A stretch of 64,000 nucleotides of DNA, from NCBI GenBank assembly GCA_030145305.1, contig JAQYVX010000003.1:1-64000 (forward strand), read 5' to 3'. The notes beneath the pieces were generated by a model, which was given only the letters and a program-made list of their open reading frames with translations, ran no database searches and was not told the origin of the DNA. Shown here piece after piece: positions 26,296 to 35,742 of the stretch; within the stretch, counting starts at the first letter, position 1; each line of letters starts with the position of its first letter. The position numbers and the translations under genes were made by a program. The DNA is from Halarcobacter sp. GTDB lineage: Bacteria > Campylobacterota > Campylobacteria > Campylobacterales > Arcobacteraceae.

Positions 26296-27564
26296 ATGCA
26301 AAAAGAGACAATTGCAATTCATGCTGGATATGACAAGAAGCAGGGAAACGGTGAAATGTCTGTTCCTATTTCGCAAACCACAGCGTATGCATTTAGAGAT
26401 GCTGAACATGCAGCTAATTTGTTTGCATTAAAAGAGTTAGGGCCAATTTACACAAGATTAAATAATCCTACAACTGATGTTTTAGAACAAAGATTTGCCC
26501 AACTTGAAGGTGGAGCTGCTGCTTTATGTGTATCTTCAGGACAAAGTTCAATATTCTTTGCTATTGCAAATGTTGCAAGTGCAGGTGATAATATTTTAAT
26601 ATCTGACAAATTATATGGGGGAGCTGTTACTTTACTAACACATACAATTAAAAGATTTGGTATTGAAGCTAGAATTTTTAAAGTATCTGATGCTTCAAAT
26701 TTAGAAGAACAAATTAATGATAAAACAAAAGCAATTTTCTTTGAATCTTTATCAAACCCTCAAATTGCAGTTGCAGATGTGGAAAGCATTGTTTCAATTG
26801 CTAAAAGAAATGGAGTTTTAACTATTTGTGATAATACTGTTGCAAGTGCTGCATTATTTAACCCTATTTCTTGGGGAGTTGATGTGGTTGTACATTCGAC
26901 ATCAAAATATACAAATGGTCAAGGAAGCGCTATTGGTGGTATTATTGTTGAAAGAGATGGCTTAGCTGAATTCTTTAAAGAAAATGCAGAAAAATATACA
27001 GAATTTACACAACCTGATCCTTCTTACCATGGTTTAGTTTATGTAGATGTTCCTCTTCCAAATTTTTGTTTAAGAGGTAGATTATCGCTATTAAGAGATA
27101 TAGGAGCTGTTCAATCTCCACATAACTCATGGCTTTTAATTCAAACTTTAGAAACTTTAGCACTTAGAATGGAAAAACATTCTGCAAATGCTTTAGAAAT
27201 TGCAAAATTCTTAAGTACAAATTCTAAGGTTAAATCAGTTAATTACCCAGGATTAGAATCAAGTAGTGATTATGATAAAGCTCAAAAATATTTCAAAGAT
27301 GGAAAATCTTCGGGACTAATCTCTTTTGAAGCTGAGTCTTTTGAAGCTGCAAAAACTGTTATTAATAGTGCAAAACTATTTTCAGTTGTTGTGAATATTG
27401 GTGATTCTAAATCATTAATCGTACACCCAGCTTCTACAACTCATTCACAAATGAGTGAAGAAGAGTTAATAAATGCAGGAGTAAATCCAACTACTGTTAG
27501 GTTATCTATTGGACTAGAAGATCCAAAAGATTTAATTGAAGATTTAGAACAAGCATTGAGTTAA
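26296..27564 (+). CDS. metY: O-acetylhomoserine sulfhydrylase
   Basis: A 422-residue PLP enzyme of the Cys/Met-metabolism family. Its length and its YGGAVTLL and HSTSKYTNGQGSAIGG segments (PLP-binding Lys in the latter) fit MetY, which makes homocysteine from O-acetylhomoserine and sulfide. A shorter cystathionine gamma-synthase is less likely. AAAAAGGAAAC precedes the ATG. It is first in an operon with an Rrf2 regulator (3 nt downstream) and cysK. Confidence 0.92.
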   Translation: MQKETIAIHAGYDKKQGNGEMSVPISQTTAYAFRDAEHAANLFALKELGPIYTRLNNPTTDVLEQRFAQLEGGAAALCVSSGQSSIFFAIANVASAGDNILISDKLYGGAVTLLTHTIKRFGIEARIFKVSDASNLEEQINDKTKAIFFESLSNPQIAVADVESIVSIAKRNGVLTICDNTVASAALFNPISWGVDVVVHSTSKYTNGQGSAIGGIIVERDGLAEFFKENAEKYTEFTQPDPSYHGLVYVDVPLPNFCLRGRLSLLRDIGAVQSPHNSWLLIQTLETLALRMEKHSANALEIAKFLSTNSKVKSVNYPGLESSSDYDKAQKYFKDGKSSGLISFEAESFEAAKTVINSAKLFSVVVNIGDSKSLIVHPASTTHSQMSEEELINAGVNPTTVRLSIGLEDPKDLIEDLEQALS

Positions 27565-27567
27565 GAA

Positions 27568-27981
27568 ATGCCATTAATATCAACAAAAGGAGTATATGGT
27601 CTCACAGCCATGTACGAACTAAGTAAACATGATAATAAATCTCCTATGCAAATAAAAGAGATTTCATCGAATGCTAATATCCCTCAAAATTACTTAGAAC
27701 AACTTTTAAGTAAACTAAGACGGGCTGAACTTGTAAAGAGTATCAGAGGGGCTAGAGGTGGATATATTTTAGCAAGAGAGTCAAAAGATATTTTAGTAAA
27801 GGATATTTTAATAGCCTTAGAAGGTGACTTGAAAATAGTTGATTCTAAGACAAAAAATCCAGTATTAAATATATTTTTTAATGAGACACAAGAAGAAACA
27901 AAAAAGATTTTTGATATAAGTTTAGAAAAATTAGATGATTATCAAGATAAATATAATGAAGTTTTACACTACAATATTTAA
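27568..27981 (+). CDS. Rrf2 family regulator without cysteines (CymR-like)
   Basis: A 137-residue winged-helix protein with MQIKEISSNANIPQNYLEQL as the recognition region and SIRGARGGYILAR as the wing, the Rrf2 signature. No cysteine is present, so it cannot bind an Fe-S cluster as IscR does. That matches CymR of Bacillus and Staphylococcus, which controls cysteine genes in complex with CysK. It lies between metY and cysK, so control of sulfur assimilation is a reasonable inference. Confidence 0.9.
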   Translation: MPLISTKGVYGLTAMYELSKHDNKSPMQIKEISSNANIPQNYLEQLLSKLRRAELVKSIRGARGGYILARESKDILVKDILIALEGDLKIVDSKTKNPVLNIFFNETQEETKKIFDISLEKLDDYQDKYNEVLHYNI

Positions 27982-28005
27982 AAATAGTATATAAAAGGAT
28001 ATAAA

Positions 28006-28932
28006 ATGAAATATGCAGAAAATGTTACAGAATTAATTGGGAATACACCTTTAGTAAAATTACAAAAAGCAAGTGAAAGATCACAAGCTACAGTTTTAGG
28101 GAAATGTGAATTTATGAATCCAACTCACTCAGTAAAAGATAGAATTGGAACAAATATGATTAAAACAGCTTTAGAGCAAGGTTTAATCAAAGAAGGTACA
28201 ACAGTAATCGAACCAACAAGTGGAAACACTGGTATTGCATTAGCTTCTGTTTGTGCAGGACTTGGAATCAAACTTATTCTTACTATGCCTTCATCAATGA
28301 GTATTGAAAGAAGAAAACTTCTAAAAGCATTAGGAGCGGAACTTGTTTTAACTGAGCCTGAAAAAGGGATGAAAGGTGCTATTGATAAGGCAAATGAATT
28401 GTCAGAAAATACACCAAATTCATTTATTCCTCAACAATTTGGGAATCCAGCAAATCCAGATATTCATAGAAAAACTACAGCTCAAGAGATTTTAAATGAT
28501 ACAGATGGAAAAGTTGACATTATAGTTGTTGCTATTGGAACAGGAGGTTCTATTACAGGTATTGGTGAGACTTTAAAAGCTCATAACCCAAATATTGAAG
28601 TAATAGCTGTTGAACCTGAAGCTTCTCCTATTTTAAGTGGTGGAAAACCAGGACCTCACAAAATCCAAGGAATTGGAGCTGGTTTTGTTCCTGATGTTTT
28701 AAATACTGATTTATTTAAAGATATTATTCAAGTTTCAAATCAAGATGCTATTGAAACATCAAGAAATTTAGCAAAAGAAGAAGGTCTTCTAATTGGTATT
28801 AGTGCAGGAGCAAATGTTTTTGCAGCAGAAAAAGTAGCAGCAAGACCAGAAAATAAAGGTAAAACTGTAGTTACAATTTTATGTGATACAGGAGAAAGAT
28901 ATTTAAGTTCTGGATTATATGACTACGAATAA
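28006..28932 (+). CDS. cysK: Cysteine synthase A
   Basis: A 308-residue PLP enzyme with [11 protein letters not shown] (Schiff-base Lys at about residue 45), the substrate loop [12 protein letters not shown] and the phosphate-binding [10 protein letters not shown]. It makes cysteine from O-acetylserine and sulfide. The usual GGS or SAS before VKDR is THS here. AAAAGGATATAAA lies just before the ATG. It is the last gene of metY-rrf2-cysK and is followed by a strong terminator. Confidence 0.95.
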   Translation: MKYAENVTELIGNTPLVKLQKASERSQATVLGKCEFMNPTHSVKDRIGTNMIKTALEQGLIKEGTTVIEPTSGNTGIALASVCAGLGIKLILTMPSSMSIERRKLLKALGAELVLTEPEKGMKGAIDKANELSENTPNSFIPQQFGNPANPDIHRKTTAQEILNDTDGKVDIIVVAIGTGGSITGIGETLKAHNPNIEVIAVEPEASPILSGGKPGPHKIQGIGAGFVPDVLNTDLFKDIIQVSNQDAIETSRNLAKEEGLLIGISAGANVFAAEKVAARPENKGKTVVTILCDTGERYLSSGLYDYE

Positions 28933-28971
28933 AAATAAATATAGACTATAATTTAAACTATTTAGTTACAA

Positions 28972-28999
28972 AAAAGAGAGATTTAACAATCTCTCTTTT
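28972..28999 (+). terminator. Terminator of the metY-rrf2-cysK operon
   Basis: A perfect 12-bp stem AAAAGAGAGATT / AATCTCTCTTTT with a TAAC loop, its 3' arm ending in four T residues. Confidence 0.88.
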
Positions 29000-29041
29000 A
29001 TATTAATAAAATATATAATTAGAATAAGCTAAAATTATCAA

Positions 29042-30343
29042 ATGAAAAAAGATATATACAGAGCATTTTTTAACAAAAATACCGATGCCTTAGACTTTAT
29101 TAGATATAACACTATTGGAAAAAGTAAAAAAGCCTACTTTGACTATACAGCTTCAGGCCTTGGCTTTAGACAAATAGAAAATCGCATGAGAGATGTTCTT
29201 GAAACTTATGCTAATACTCACTCAAAAGAATCTGCAAATGCTAATATTACAAATGATTATTATAATGAAGCAATAGAAAGCTTACATAATTCTTTAGCAT
29301 TAAGTGCAGATTTTTCAATTATTCCTAGTGGTTGTGGAGCAACGGCTGCAATTAAAAAATTTCAAGAACTTATGGGTTTATATATTCCACCCGCTACTAA
29401 AAAAAGATATAAAATAGAAATTCCAGAAGAAGAAATGCCTTTAGTTATAGTAGGTCCCTATGAACATCATTCAAATGAAGTTAGTTATAGAGAAGCTTTT
29501 TGTGAAATAAAAAGAGTAGGACTTACAAAAGATGGCTTAGTTGATTTAGAAGAGCTTGAAGAAATTTTAAAAAAGAATCAAGATAGAGAAATTATAGGAA
29601 GTTTTTGTATTGCTTCAAATGTAACAGGAATAATTACTTGCTATAAAGATATTTCAAAAATACTAAGAAAATATAAAGCAAAAGTCTGTTTTGATGCAGC
29701 AGCTAGTTCTCCTTATATGAACGTAGATTGTAACTATTATGATGTACTTTATGTATCTCCTCATAAACTTCTTGGAGGACCTGGGTCTTGTGGCTTATTG
29801 ATTATTAAAAATGATTTAGTAGACACAAGTATTAGCCCTACTTTTGCAGGAGGAGGAACGGTATCTTATGTAAATTCCCAAATCCAAGAATATGAAGAGA
29901 ATATTACAGCAAGAGAAACAGCAGGAACACCTGGAATTCTACAATTAATTCGTGCAGCTTTAGCATATCAACTTAGAAATGAGATTGGTTTTGAATTTAT
30001 TTTAAATCAAAAAGAAAAACTCTTAAATCACTTTTTAAAAGAATTAAAGAAAATACCTAATATTTCTATTTATGGAAATTTGGAATCTAAAAATATAGGT
30101 ATTATTTCTTTTAATATAGCAGATTTAAATCCTTATGATATTTGCCAAACACTTTCAAAAAATTCTGGTATTCAAACAAGAGCTGGCTGTTCTTGTGCGG
30201 GACCTTATGGGCATGACTTACTTGGGATTAAAAGTAAAGAAATAATGAAAGAAAAGCCAGGTTGGCTTAGAATTTCTATTCACTATTCACAAACTATTGA
30301 AGATATTGATAACTTAATTAAAGCATTAAATGAATCTATTTAA
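29042..30343 (+). CDS. Class V PLP enzyme, cysteine desulfurase-like
   Basis: A 433-residue aminotransferase class V-fold protein. YVSPHKLLGGPGSCG near residue 240 carries the PLP lysine. TRAGCSCAGPYGHDLLG near residue 380 places a Cys where NifS/SufS/CsdA have their persulfide-forming cysteine. The N-terminus (ALDFIRYNTIGKSKKAYFDYT) is longer than in SufS. It lies just downstream of the cysteine synthase operon, so sulfur transfer is plausible. Other class V activities (lyase, transaminase) cannot be excluded. Confidence 0.82.
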   Translation: MKKDIYRAFFNKNTDALDFIRYNTIGKSKKAYFDYTASGLGFRQIENRMRDVLETYANTHSKESANANITNDYYNEAIESLHNSLALSADFSIIPSGCGATAAIKKFQELMGLYIPPATKKRYKIEIPEEEMPLVIVGPYEHHSNEVSYREAFCEIKRVGLTKDGLVDLEELEEILKKNQDREIIGSFCIASNVTGIITCYKDISKILRKYKAKVCFDAAASSPYMNVDCNYYDVLYVSPHKLLGGPGSCGLLIIKNDLVDTSISPTFAGGGTVSYVNSQIQEYEENITARETAGTPGILQLIRAALAYQLRNEIGFEFILNQKEKLLNHFLKELKKIPNISIYGNLESKNIGIISFNIADLNPYDICQTLSKNSGIQTRAGCSCAGPYGHDLLGIKSKEIMKEKPGWLRISIHYSQTIEDIDNLIKALNESI

Positions 30344-30375
30344 CTTCTATTAATTTTTGCAAAGTATAATCCTTT

Positions 30376-31485
30376 ATGAATTTTATAATATTTGCAACAA
30401 TATTTTTATCAGTAATGACACTTCTTACATTTTTTATCTCAAGAAGATTTGTAAGAAAGGTTCATTTTTCAAAAAAAATAAAAATCTTTATCAATACATT
30501 TCTGATTTTTAATCTACTTGGAGTTGCAGCTTATATATTTGCAAGATATAATCCTAGTATGCCTAATTGGGCATATTTTTTACTCTCAATTCCTATTGGC
30601 ATAATCTTCTTACTTTTTATTGCTACAATCTTTTATGAAATCTCATCGAGGATTTTAGATACTGTTCCTATGAGTAATAAAAGAAGAGATTTTTTCAAAA
30701 AGAGTTTGGATATTGGTTCTGTTGCAATTGCTGGTTCTATTAATGCAAAAGCCATGTACAATGCAAAACATATAGAGCTTGAAAAAGTAAAAGTTAAAAT
30801 AAAAAATTTAAAACAACCCTATTCTATTGTGCAATTAAGTGATGTTCATATTGGAGGATTAATAGATAAAACCTTTATTAAAAATCTAGTTCAAAGGGTA
30901 AATAAACTAGAAGCTGATGTTGTAGTTATAACAGGCGATTTAGTTGATACAAATTTAATATATGCAAAAGAAGCCTTAAATGAATTAAAAAATCTTAAAT
31001 CTAAATATGGTAACTTTTTCATAGTTGGTAACCACGAATATTTTCATGGTGTAGCTTCTATTATCAAATATGTTAATACTTTAAATTTTAAGACTTTAGA
31101 AAATGAAAATGTTTATATTGGAGAAAAAGGTAAAGGCTTTTTCTTAGCAGGAGTTTATGATGTACTTGGATATAGAATCAATGCATATAAGCCTGATTTA
31201 AATAAAGCATTAATTGGAATAAATGACGAACCTACTGTCTTACTAGCACATCAACCAAGATTTATAAAAAAAGTTAAGAATATAGATTTAATCTTAAGTG
31301 GACATACTCATGGTGGGCAAATTGCTCCATTTAATTTATTAGTTAAACTACAACAACCTTATGTAAAAGGTTTACATCAACATAATGAAAAAACACAGAT
31401 TTATGTAAATAAAGGAACAGGATTTTGGGGACCACCTATGAGGCTTGGAGCTAGTTCTGAAATCACTTACTTAGAATTAGTATAA
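30376..31485 (+). CDS. Membrane-anchored metallophosphoesterase (YaeI-like)
   Basis: A 369-residue protein with three N-terminal membrane helices (about 1-20, 33-55, 65-90). A calcineurin-like phosphoesterase domain follows from about residue 140, with all metal motifs: DVHIGG, GDLVD, GNHEYFHG and SGHTHGGQ. YaeI-type enzymes hydrolyse UDP-2,3-diacylglucosamine or other pyrophosphate lipids; the substrate here is unknown. A shorter, soluble paralogue lies at 40536-41273. Confidence 0.88.
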   Translation: MNFIIFATIFLSVMTLLTFFISRRFVRKVHFSKKIKIFINTFLIFNLLGVAAYIFARYNPSMPNWAYFLLSIPIGIIFLLFIATIFYEISSRILDTVPMSNKRRDFFKKSLDIGSVAIAGSINAKAMYNAKHIELEKVKVKIKNLKQPYSIVQLSDVHIGGLIDKTFIKNLVQRVNKLEADVVVITGDLVDTNLIYAKEALNELKNLKSKYGNFFIVGNHEYFHGVASIIKYVNTLNFKTLENENVYIGEKGKGFFLAGVYDVLGYRINAYKPDLNKALIGINDEPTVLLAHQPRFIKKVKNIDLILSGHTHGGQIAPFNLLVKLQQPYVKGLHQHNEKTQIYVNKGTGFWGPPMRLGASSEITYLELV

Positions 31486-31599
31486 AAATAAAATATCTAC
31501 TCTCTTCTTGATAGATGTCAATGTATTTTTGTTAGTATTATATAAAAATGCCAAAAGAAGTTTAAATAAAATCTAAAAGAAAAGAGTGAAATTTCAATT

Positions 31600-31947
31600 A
31601 TGGAAATTACAAAATTTAAAGAAGAAACCCAAACACTAAAAAAGTTTTTTGAACTTTATTGTGAAGATAAGCATTCCCCTAAAGAAAAAATTACCAAAAT
31701 ATTAACTTACAAAAATGAAACTATTCATATTGATTTAAATTTATGTCCTGAATGTTTAGAGAAAATTCAATACTCTTTTGATAGATTATTAGATTGTCCC
31801 CATGAAATAAAACCTAGATGTAGAACTTGTCCTAATCCTTGTTATGAAAAAAAGCAATGGAAAGAAGTAGCTAAAGTTATGAGATATAGTGGAACAAAAT
31901 TAGGCCTAAGTTTAGTTAAAAAGAAAATTAAAAGTTTATTTAAATAA
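31600..31947 (+). CDS. ygbA: YgbA-like nitrosative stress protein
   Basis: A 115-residue cysteine-rich protein matching the YgbA_NO family (nitrous oxide-stimulated promoter). It has FFELYCEDKHSPKEK near the N-terminus, LNLCPECLEKIQYSFDRLLDCP in two halves around residue 50, and CRTCPNPCYEKKQWKEVAKV. The cysteine pattern suggests a metal or NO-reactive site. Family members are induced by nitric oxide and NsrR-controlled in enterics. A terminator follows. Confidence 0.85.
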   Translation: MEITKFKEETQTLKKFFELYCEDKHSPKEKITKILTYKNETIHIDLNLCPECLEKIQYSFDRLLDCPHEIKPRCRTCPNPCYEKKQWKEVAKVMRYSGTKLGLSLVKKKIKSLFK

Positions 31948-31985
31948 GAGTTTTTTAGTAGTTTTGAGTTTTAAAATAAGAGTTA

Positions 31986-32016
31986 TAATAGGAGAAAAAT
32001 TCTCCTATTATTTTTT
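31986..32016 (+). terminator. Terminator between ygbA and typA
   Basis: A perfect 11-bp stem (31986-31996 with 32000-32010) with a three-base loop is followed by six T residues (32011-32016). It lies between two convergent genes and is a clear rho-independent terminator for ygbA. Confidence 0.9.
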
Positions 32017-32025
32017 AAATTCTAA

Positions 32026-33840
32026 TTAAGAAAATTTAACTTTTTTAGCTGTTCTTTTTCTTGCAGTTGCATCAAGTTCTCTTTTTCTAACTCTAATAGA
32101 GATAGGAGTTACTTCAACTAATTCATCTTCTTCAATCCACTCTAGTGCATTTTCTAAAGACATAACTTTTGGTGGAATAAGTTTAATAGCTTCATCCGCA
32201 CCAGATGATCTAACGTTTGATTGTTGTTTAGCTTTAATTGGATTAATATCTAAGTCATTTGCTTTAGCATGTTGACCAACTACCATTCCATTATAAACTT
32301 TATCTTGAGGCTTAATAAACATAATCCCTCTATCTTGTAAGTTAAAGATTGAATAACCAACAGCTTCACCATTTTCCATAGAAACTAGTGCTCCGTATTT
32401 TCTAGATTCAACAACACCTGAATGTGATCTAAATTCTAGGAATGAGTGATTCATAACACCCTCACCTTTTGTTTCAGTTAAGAATTCAGTTCTAATACCA
32501 ATTAATCCTCTAGCTGGGATTTCAAATTCAAGTCTTGTATAACCTGAACCCATTGGTACCATATTTGTCATATTAGCTTTTCTTTTACCAAGTTTTTCAA
32601 TAATCGCACCTGAAAATTCATCAGGAGTATCAATTACTAAATGCTCAAATGGCTCCATTTTAACACCATTTTCTATTTTAACAATTACTTCAGGTCGTCC
32701 TATACAGAACTCAAAACCTTCTCTTCTCATGTTTTCAGCAAGAATACAAATTTGTAATTCACCCCTACCGTTAACTTTAAATTTACCTTCACCAGTTTGC
32801 TCATAATTCATAGCAATATTAGTGTTCATTTCAGCAGCTAATCTTTCATCAATTTTATTTGAAGTTACATATTTACCTTCAGTTCCCGCTAGTGGAGAAT
32901 CATTTACAGCAAATGTAACTGAAAGTGTAGGCTCTTCAATATGCATAGGATCTAGTGGCATTGGATTTGAAGGATCACAAAGTGAATCACCAACATCAAT
33001 AGTTTCAAAACCTGCAACAGCGACAATATCACCTGTTCCAGCAGTTTTAATATCAAATCTATCAACACCTTTAAATCCAATAAGTTTAGAAACTCTACCT
33101 TTAATTTTTTCGCCATCAGCTTTAACTAAAGTTACAGTTTCACCCATTGAAATAGTACCGTTGAAGATTCTTGCAATACCAATTTTTCCAATAAAGTTAT
33201 CATAATCAAGTGTAAATACTTGAAGTTGAAGACCATTTTCATCAGCACCTATTGGTTTTGGAACTTCTTTTAAAATAGTTTCAAATAATGGAATTAAATT
33301 TTCGTTTGCATCTTCTAAAGCTAATTTTGCATAACCATCTCTAGCTGCTGCATAAATTACTGGGAATTCTAATTGCTCTTCAGTAGCACCCATTTGATCA
33401 AATAAGTCAAATACTTCATCAACAACTCTATCTGCATCACTTCCTGGTTTATCAATTTTGTTAATAACAACAATTGGTCTATGACCTAAAGATAAAGCTT
33501 TCTTAACAACAAATTTAGTTTGAGGCATAACACCTTCTTGAGCATCTACTAATAAAAGTACACAGTCAACCATTTTAAGAACACGCTCAACTTCTCCACC
33601 AAAATCTGCATGGCCTGGAGTATCGATAATGTTAATTCTTACACCTTCATAATCAATAGCAGTATTTTTAGAAAGAATTGTAATTCCTCTTTCTTTTTCA
33701 ATATCATTACTATCCATAACTCTTTCATCTACTTCTTGGTGAGCAGTAAAAGTCCCTGATTGTTTTAATAATTCATCTACTAATGTAGTTTTACCGTGGT
33801 CAACGTGTGCGATTACGGCAATATTTCTAATATCTCTCAT
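32026..33840 (-). CDS. typA: Translational GTPase TypA/BipA
   Basis: A 604-residue GTPase. G1 is [11 protein letters not shown]3 is [10 protein letters not shown] and G4 is NKIDKPG. EF-G-like domains and the BipA-specific C-terminal domain ([15 protein letters not shown]) follow. It binds the ribosome and assists 50S assembly and stress or cold responses. Full length and all motifs are intact. It appears monocistronic and is divergent from glsA. Confidence 0.97.
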   Translation of the reverse strand: MRDIRNIAVIAHVDHGKTTLVDELLKQSGTFTAHQEVDERVMDSNDIEKERGITILSKNTAIDYEGVRINIIDTPGHADFGGEVERVLKMVDCVLLLVDAQEGVMPQTKFVVKKALSLGHRPIVVINKIDKPGSDADRVVDEVFDLFDQMGATEEQLEFPVIYAAARDGYAKLALEDANENLIPLFETILKEVPKPIGADENGLQLQVFTLDYDNFIGKIGIARIFNGTISMGETVTLVKADGEKIKGRVSKLIGFKGVDRFDIKTAGTGDIVAVAGFETIDVGDSLCDPSNPMPLDPMHIEEPTLSVTFAVNDSPLAGTEGKYVTSNKIDERLAAEMNTNIAMNYEQTGEGKFKVNGRGELQICILAENMRREGFEFCIGRPEVIVKIENGVKMEPFEHLVIDTPDEFSGAIIEKLGKRKANMTNMVPMGSGYTRLEFEIPARGLIGIRTEFLTETKGEGVMNHSFLEFRSHSGVVESRKYGALVSMENGEAVGYSIFNLQDRGIMFIKPQDKVYNGMVVGQHAKANDLDINPIKAKQQSNVRSSGADEAIKLIPPKVMSLENALEWIEEDELVEVTPISIRVRKRELDATARKRTAKKVKFS

Positions 33841-33972
33841 ATATTAAGTTCACTTTTCATTAAATTTTCGCGATTATACTAAAAGTTTGCTTAATTTAAG
33901 CTATAAATAATAGATAGATTTTATGTAAATTTGATATAATAATCAAAATTTATACAATGACGAAAGAATAAT

Positions 33973-34890
33973 ATGGACTACCAAAATATACTAGAAGAGA
34001 TACAAAATGAAATCCAAGGATCTTTAAAAAAAGGTAAACTTGCAAACTATATTCCAGCACTTGAAAAAGTTAATGCAGATGATTTTGCCATGAGCTTAGT
34101 TACCTTAGATAATAAGCATTATAATATAGGTTGTACTGAACAGAAGTTCTCTATTCAAAGCATTTCAAAGGTTTTTACATTTACTTTAGCTCTAAAAAGA
34201 TATAGTAAAGAATTATATAAAAGAGTTGGACATGAACCTTCTGGTGACCCTTTTAATTCTCTTGCTCAACTTGAGTATGAAAATGGAATTCCTAGAAATC
34301 CTTTTATAAATGCAGGAGCTATTGTAACAACTGATTCTTTACTCTCAATATATAAAAATAACACTTTTGAACAAATTTTAAAATTTATACAAAAAATATC
34401 TAATAATAATTCTATAGAATATAATGAAGAAATTTTTAAATCTGAATTAAATCATGGTTTTAGAAATATTGCACTAATAAATTTAATGAAAAGTTTTAAA
34501 AATATAAATAACAATACAGATAAAGTAATAGAAACATATTTTAAACAATGTTCTATAATGATGAATACAAAAGAATTAGCTCAAGCTATGTTATTTTTGG
34601 CAAACCATGGAATAAATCCACCTACAAATGAAGTAATAATTAATGAACTAAAAGCAAAAAGAATCAACTCTTTAATGCTAACTTGTGGGCATTATGACGC
34701 TTCTGGAGATTTTGCATATAGAGTTGGATTACCTGGAAAAAGTGGTGTAGGAGGAGGAATTGTTGCAATTATTCCAAAAAAGATGGCAATTTGTGTTTAT
34801 AGTCCTAAACTAAATGCTTATGGAAACTCTTTAGTTGGAACTAGAGCCTTGGAATTATTTAGCACAAAAACAGGGCTTTCTATTTTTTAA
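33973..34890 (+). CDS. glsA: Glutaminase A
   Basis: A 305-residue serine-dependent glutaminase. The SxxK nucleophile is in FSIQSISKVFTF near residue 64. NPFINAGAIVTTD is near residue 110 and the C-terminal block GLPGKSGVGGGIVAI is present. It hydrolyses glutamine to glutamate and ammonia in the cytoplasm. Length is normal for bacterial GlsA. Confidence 0.95.
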   Translation: MDYQNILEEIQNEIQGSLKKGKLANYIPALEKVNADDFAMSLVTLDNKHYNIGCTEQKFSIQSISKVFTFTLALKRYSKELYKRVGHEPSGDPFNSLAQLEYENGIPRNPFINAGAIVTTDSLLSIYKNNTFEQILKFIQKISNNNSIEYNEEIFKSELNHGFRNIALINLMKSFKNINNNTDKVIETYFKQCSIMMNTKELAQAMLFLANHGINPPTNEVIINELKAKRINSLMLTCGHYDASGDFAYRVGLPGKSGVGGGIVAIIPKKMAICVYSPKLNAYGNSLVGTRALELFSTKTGLSIF

Positions 34891-34981
34891 AAGGTTTATG
34901 AATTTTTATTAATATTTTATTCATAATACTTTCATCATTAAGCTGTATACTTCCATAAATTTATATTATTTAGGAGAATTA

Positions 34982-35641
34982 ATGAATCAATCTTATATTT
35001 GGAGTTTACCAACAAGGGTGTTTCACTGGTCTTTTGCCATACTTATTTCTATTTGTTTATTAACAGATGATGATCTGTTAACAATCCATATTATTTCTGG
35101 ATACTTAATTCTAATCCCTTTTACTTTTAGACTAACTTGGGGCTTAATTGGCCCTAAATACTCAAAATTTAAAGATTTCCCTCTTAGTCTAAAAAAAGCA
35201 AAAGAGTTTTTACTAAATATATTTAATAAAGAACAAAAATATGTAGGACATAATCCTGTAGCCTCTTTTGTAATGATTCTTATTCTTTTAATTGTTCCTA
35301 TTATAATCTTCACTGGAATGTTAACTTTAGGAGCAGAAGAAGCAAAAGGATTTTTCTCATATATAGGTAAAAATAAACTTTTTGAAGATTTACATGAACT
35401 TTTTTCAAATCTTATGTATTTTCTTATCTTTGCCCATCTTGCAGGAATTGCAGTAGATAAATTACTTCACAAAAATCATGGAACATTAGAATCTATTTTT
35501 AAAGGTTATAAAAATACAAAAAATATAGAAAGTATAAAAATAAATATTCTTCAAAAACTTTTTGCTCTAATATTTTTGTTTATATTTATTTTCTTCACAA
35601 TATACTTAATATTTTATTCTAATAATCCATTTATAAACTAA
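34982..35641 (+). CDS. Di-heme b-type cytochrome (b561/hydrogenase-type)
   Basis: A 219-residue protein with four or more membrane helices and a cytochrome b561/Ni-Fe-hydrogenase cytochrome b pattern. PTRVFHWSFAI lies in helix 1, TIHIISGYLILIPFTFRLTWG in helix 2, and DLHELFSNLMYFLIFAHLAG supplies later histidines. It probably moves electrons between quinone and a periplasmic partner. AGGAG precedes the ATG. It stands 100 bp before the ABC/CcoN-like/YceI operon, and cytochrome b561 genes often neighbour YceI genes. Confidence 0.85.
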   Translation: MNQSYIWSLPTRVFHWSFAILISICLLTDDDLLTIHIISGYLILIPFTFRLTWGLIGPKYSKFKDFPLSLKKAKEFLLNIFNKEQKYVGHNPVASFVMILILLIVPIIIFTGMLTLGAEEAKGFFSYIGKNKLFEDLHELFSNLMYFLIFAHLAGIAVDKLLHKNHGTLESIFKGYKNTKNIESIKINILQKLFALIFLFIFIFFTIYLIFYSNNPFIN

Positions 35642-35654
35642 TCTTTACTAAATA

Positions 35655-35686
35655 AATAGAATATGAATTTTTTTTCATATTCTATT
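35655..35686 (+). terminator. Hairpin between the cytochrome b gene and the ABC permease
   Basis: A perfect 13-bp stem (35655-35667 with 35674-35686) has a loop of six T residues. There is no T run after the stem, so it may attenuate rather than fully stop readthrough into the operon starting at 35743. Confidence 0.55.
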
Positions 35687-35742
35687 CATTAAACTGTCAT
35701 ACCAACTTGTTATATTTACACAAATTATAATAAGGAAAAGTA

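Noticed and set aside
32822-33205. Plus-strand ORF of 127 residues inside typA
   Set aside because: Serine/proline-rich antisense reading of typA with no independent evidence.
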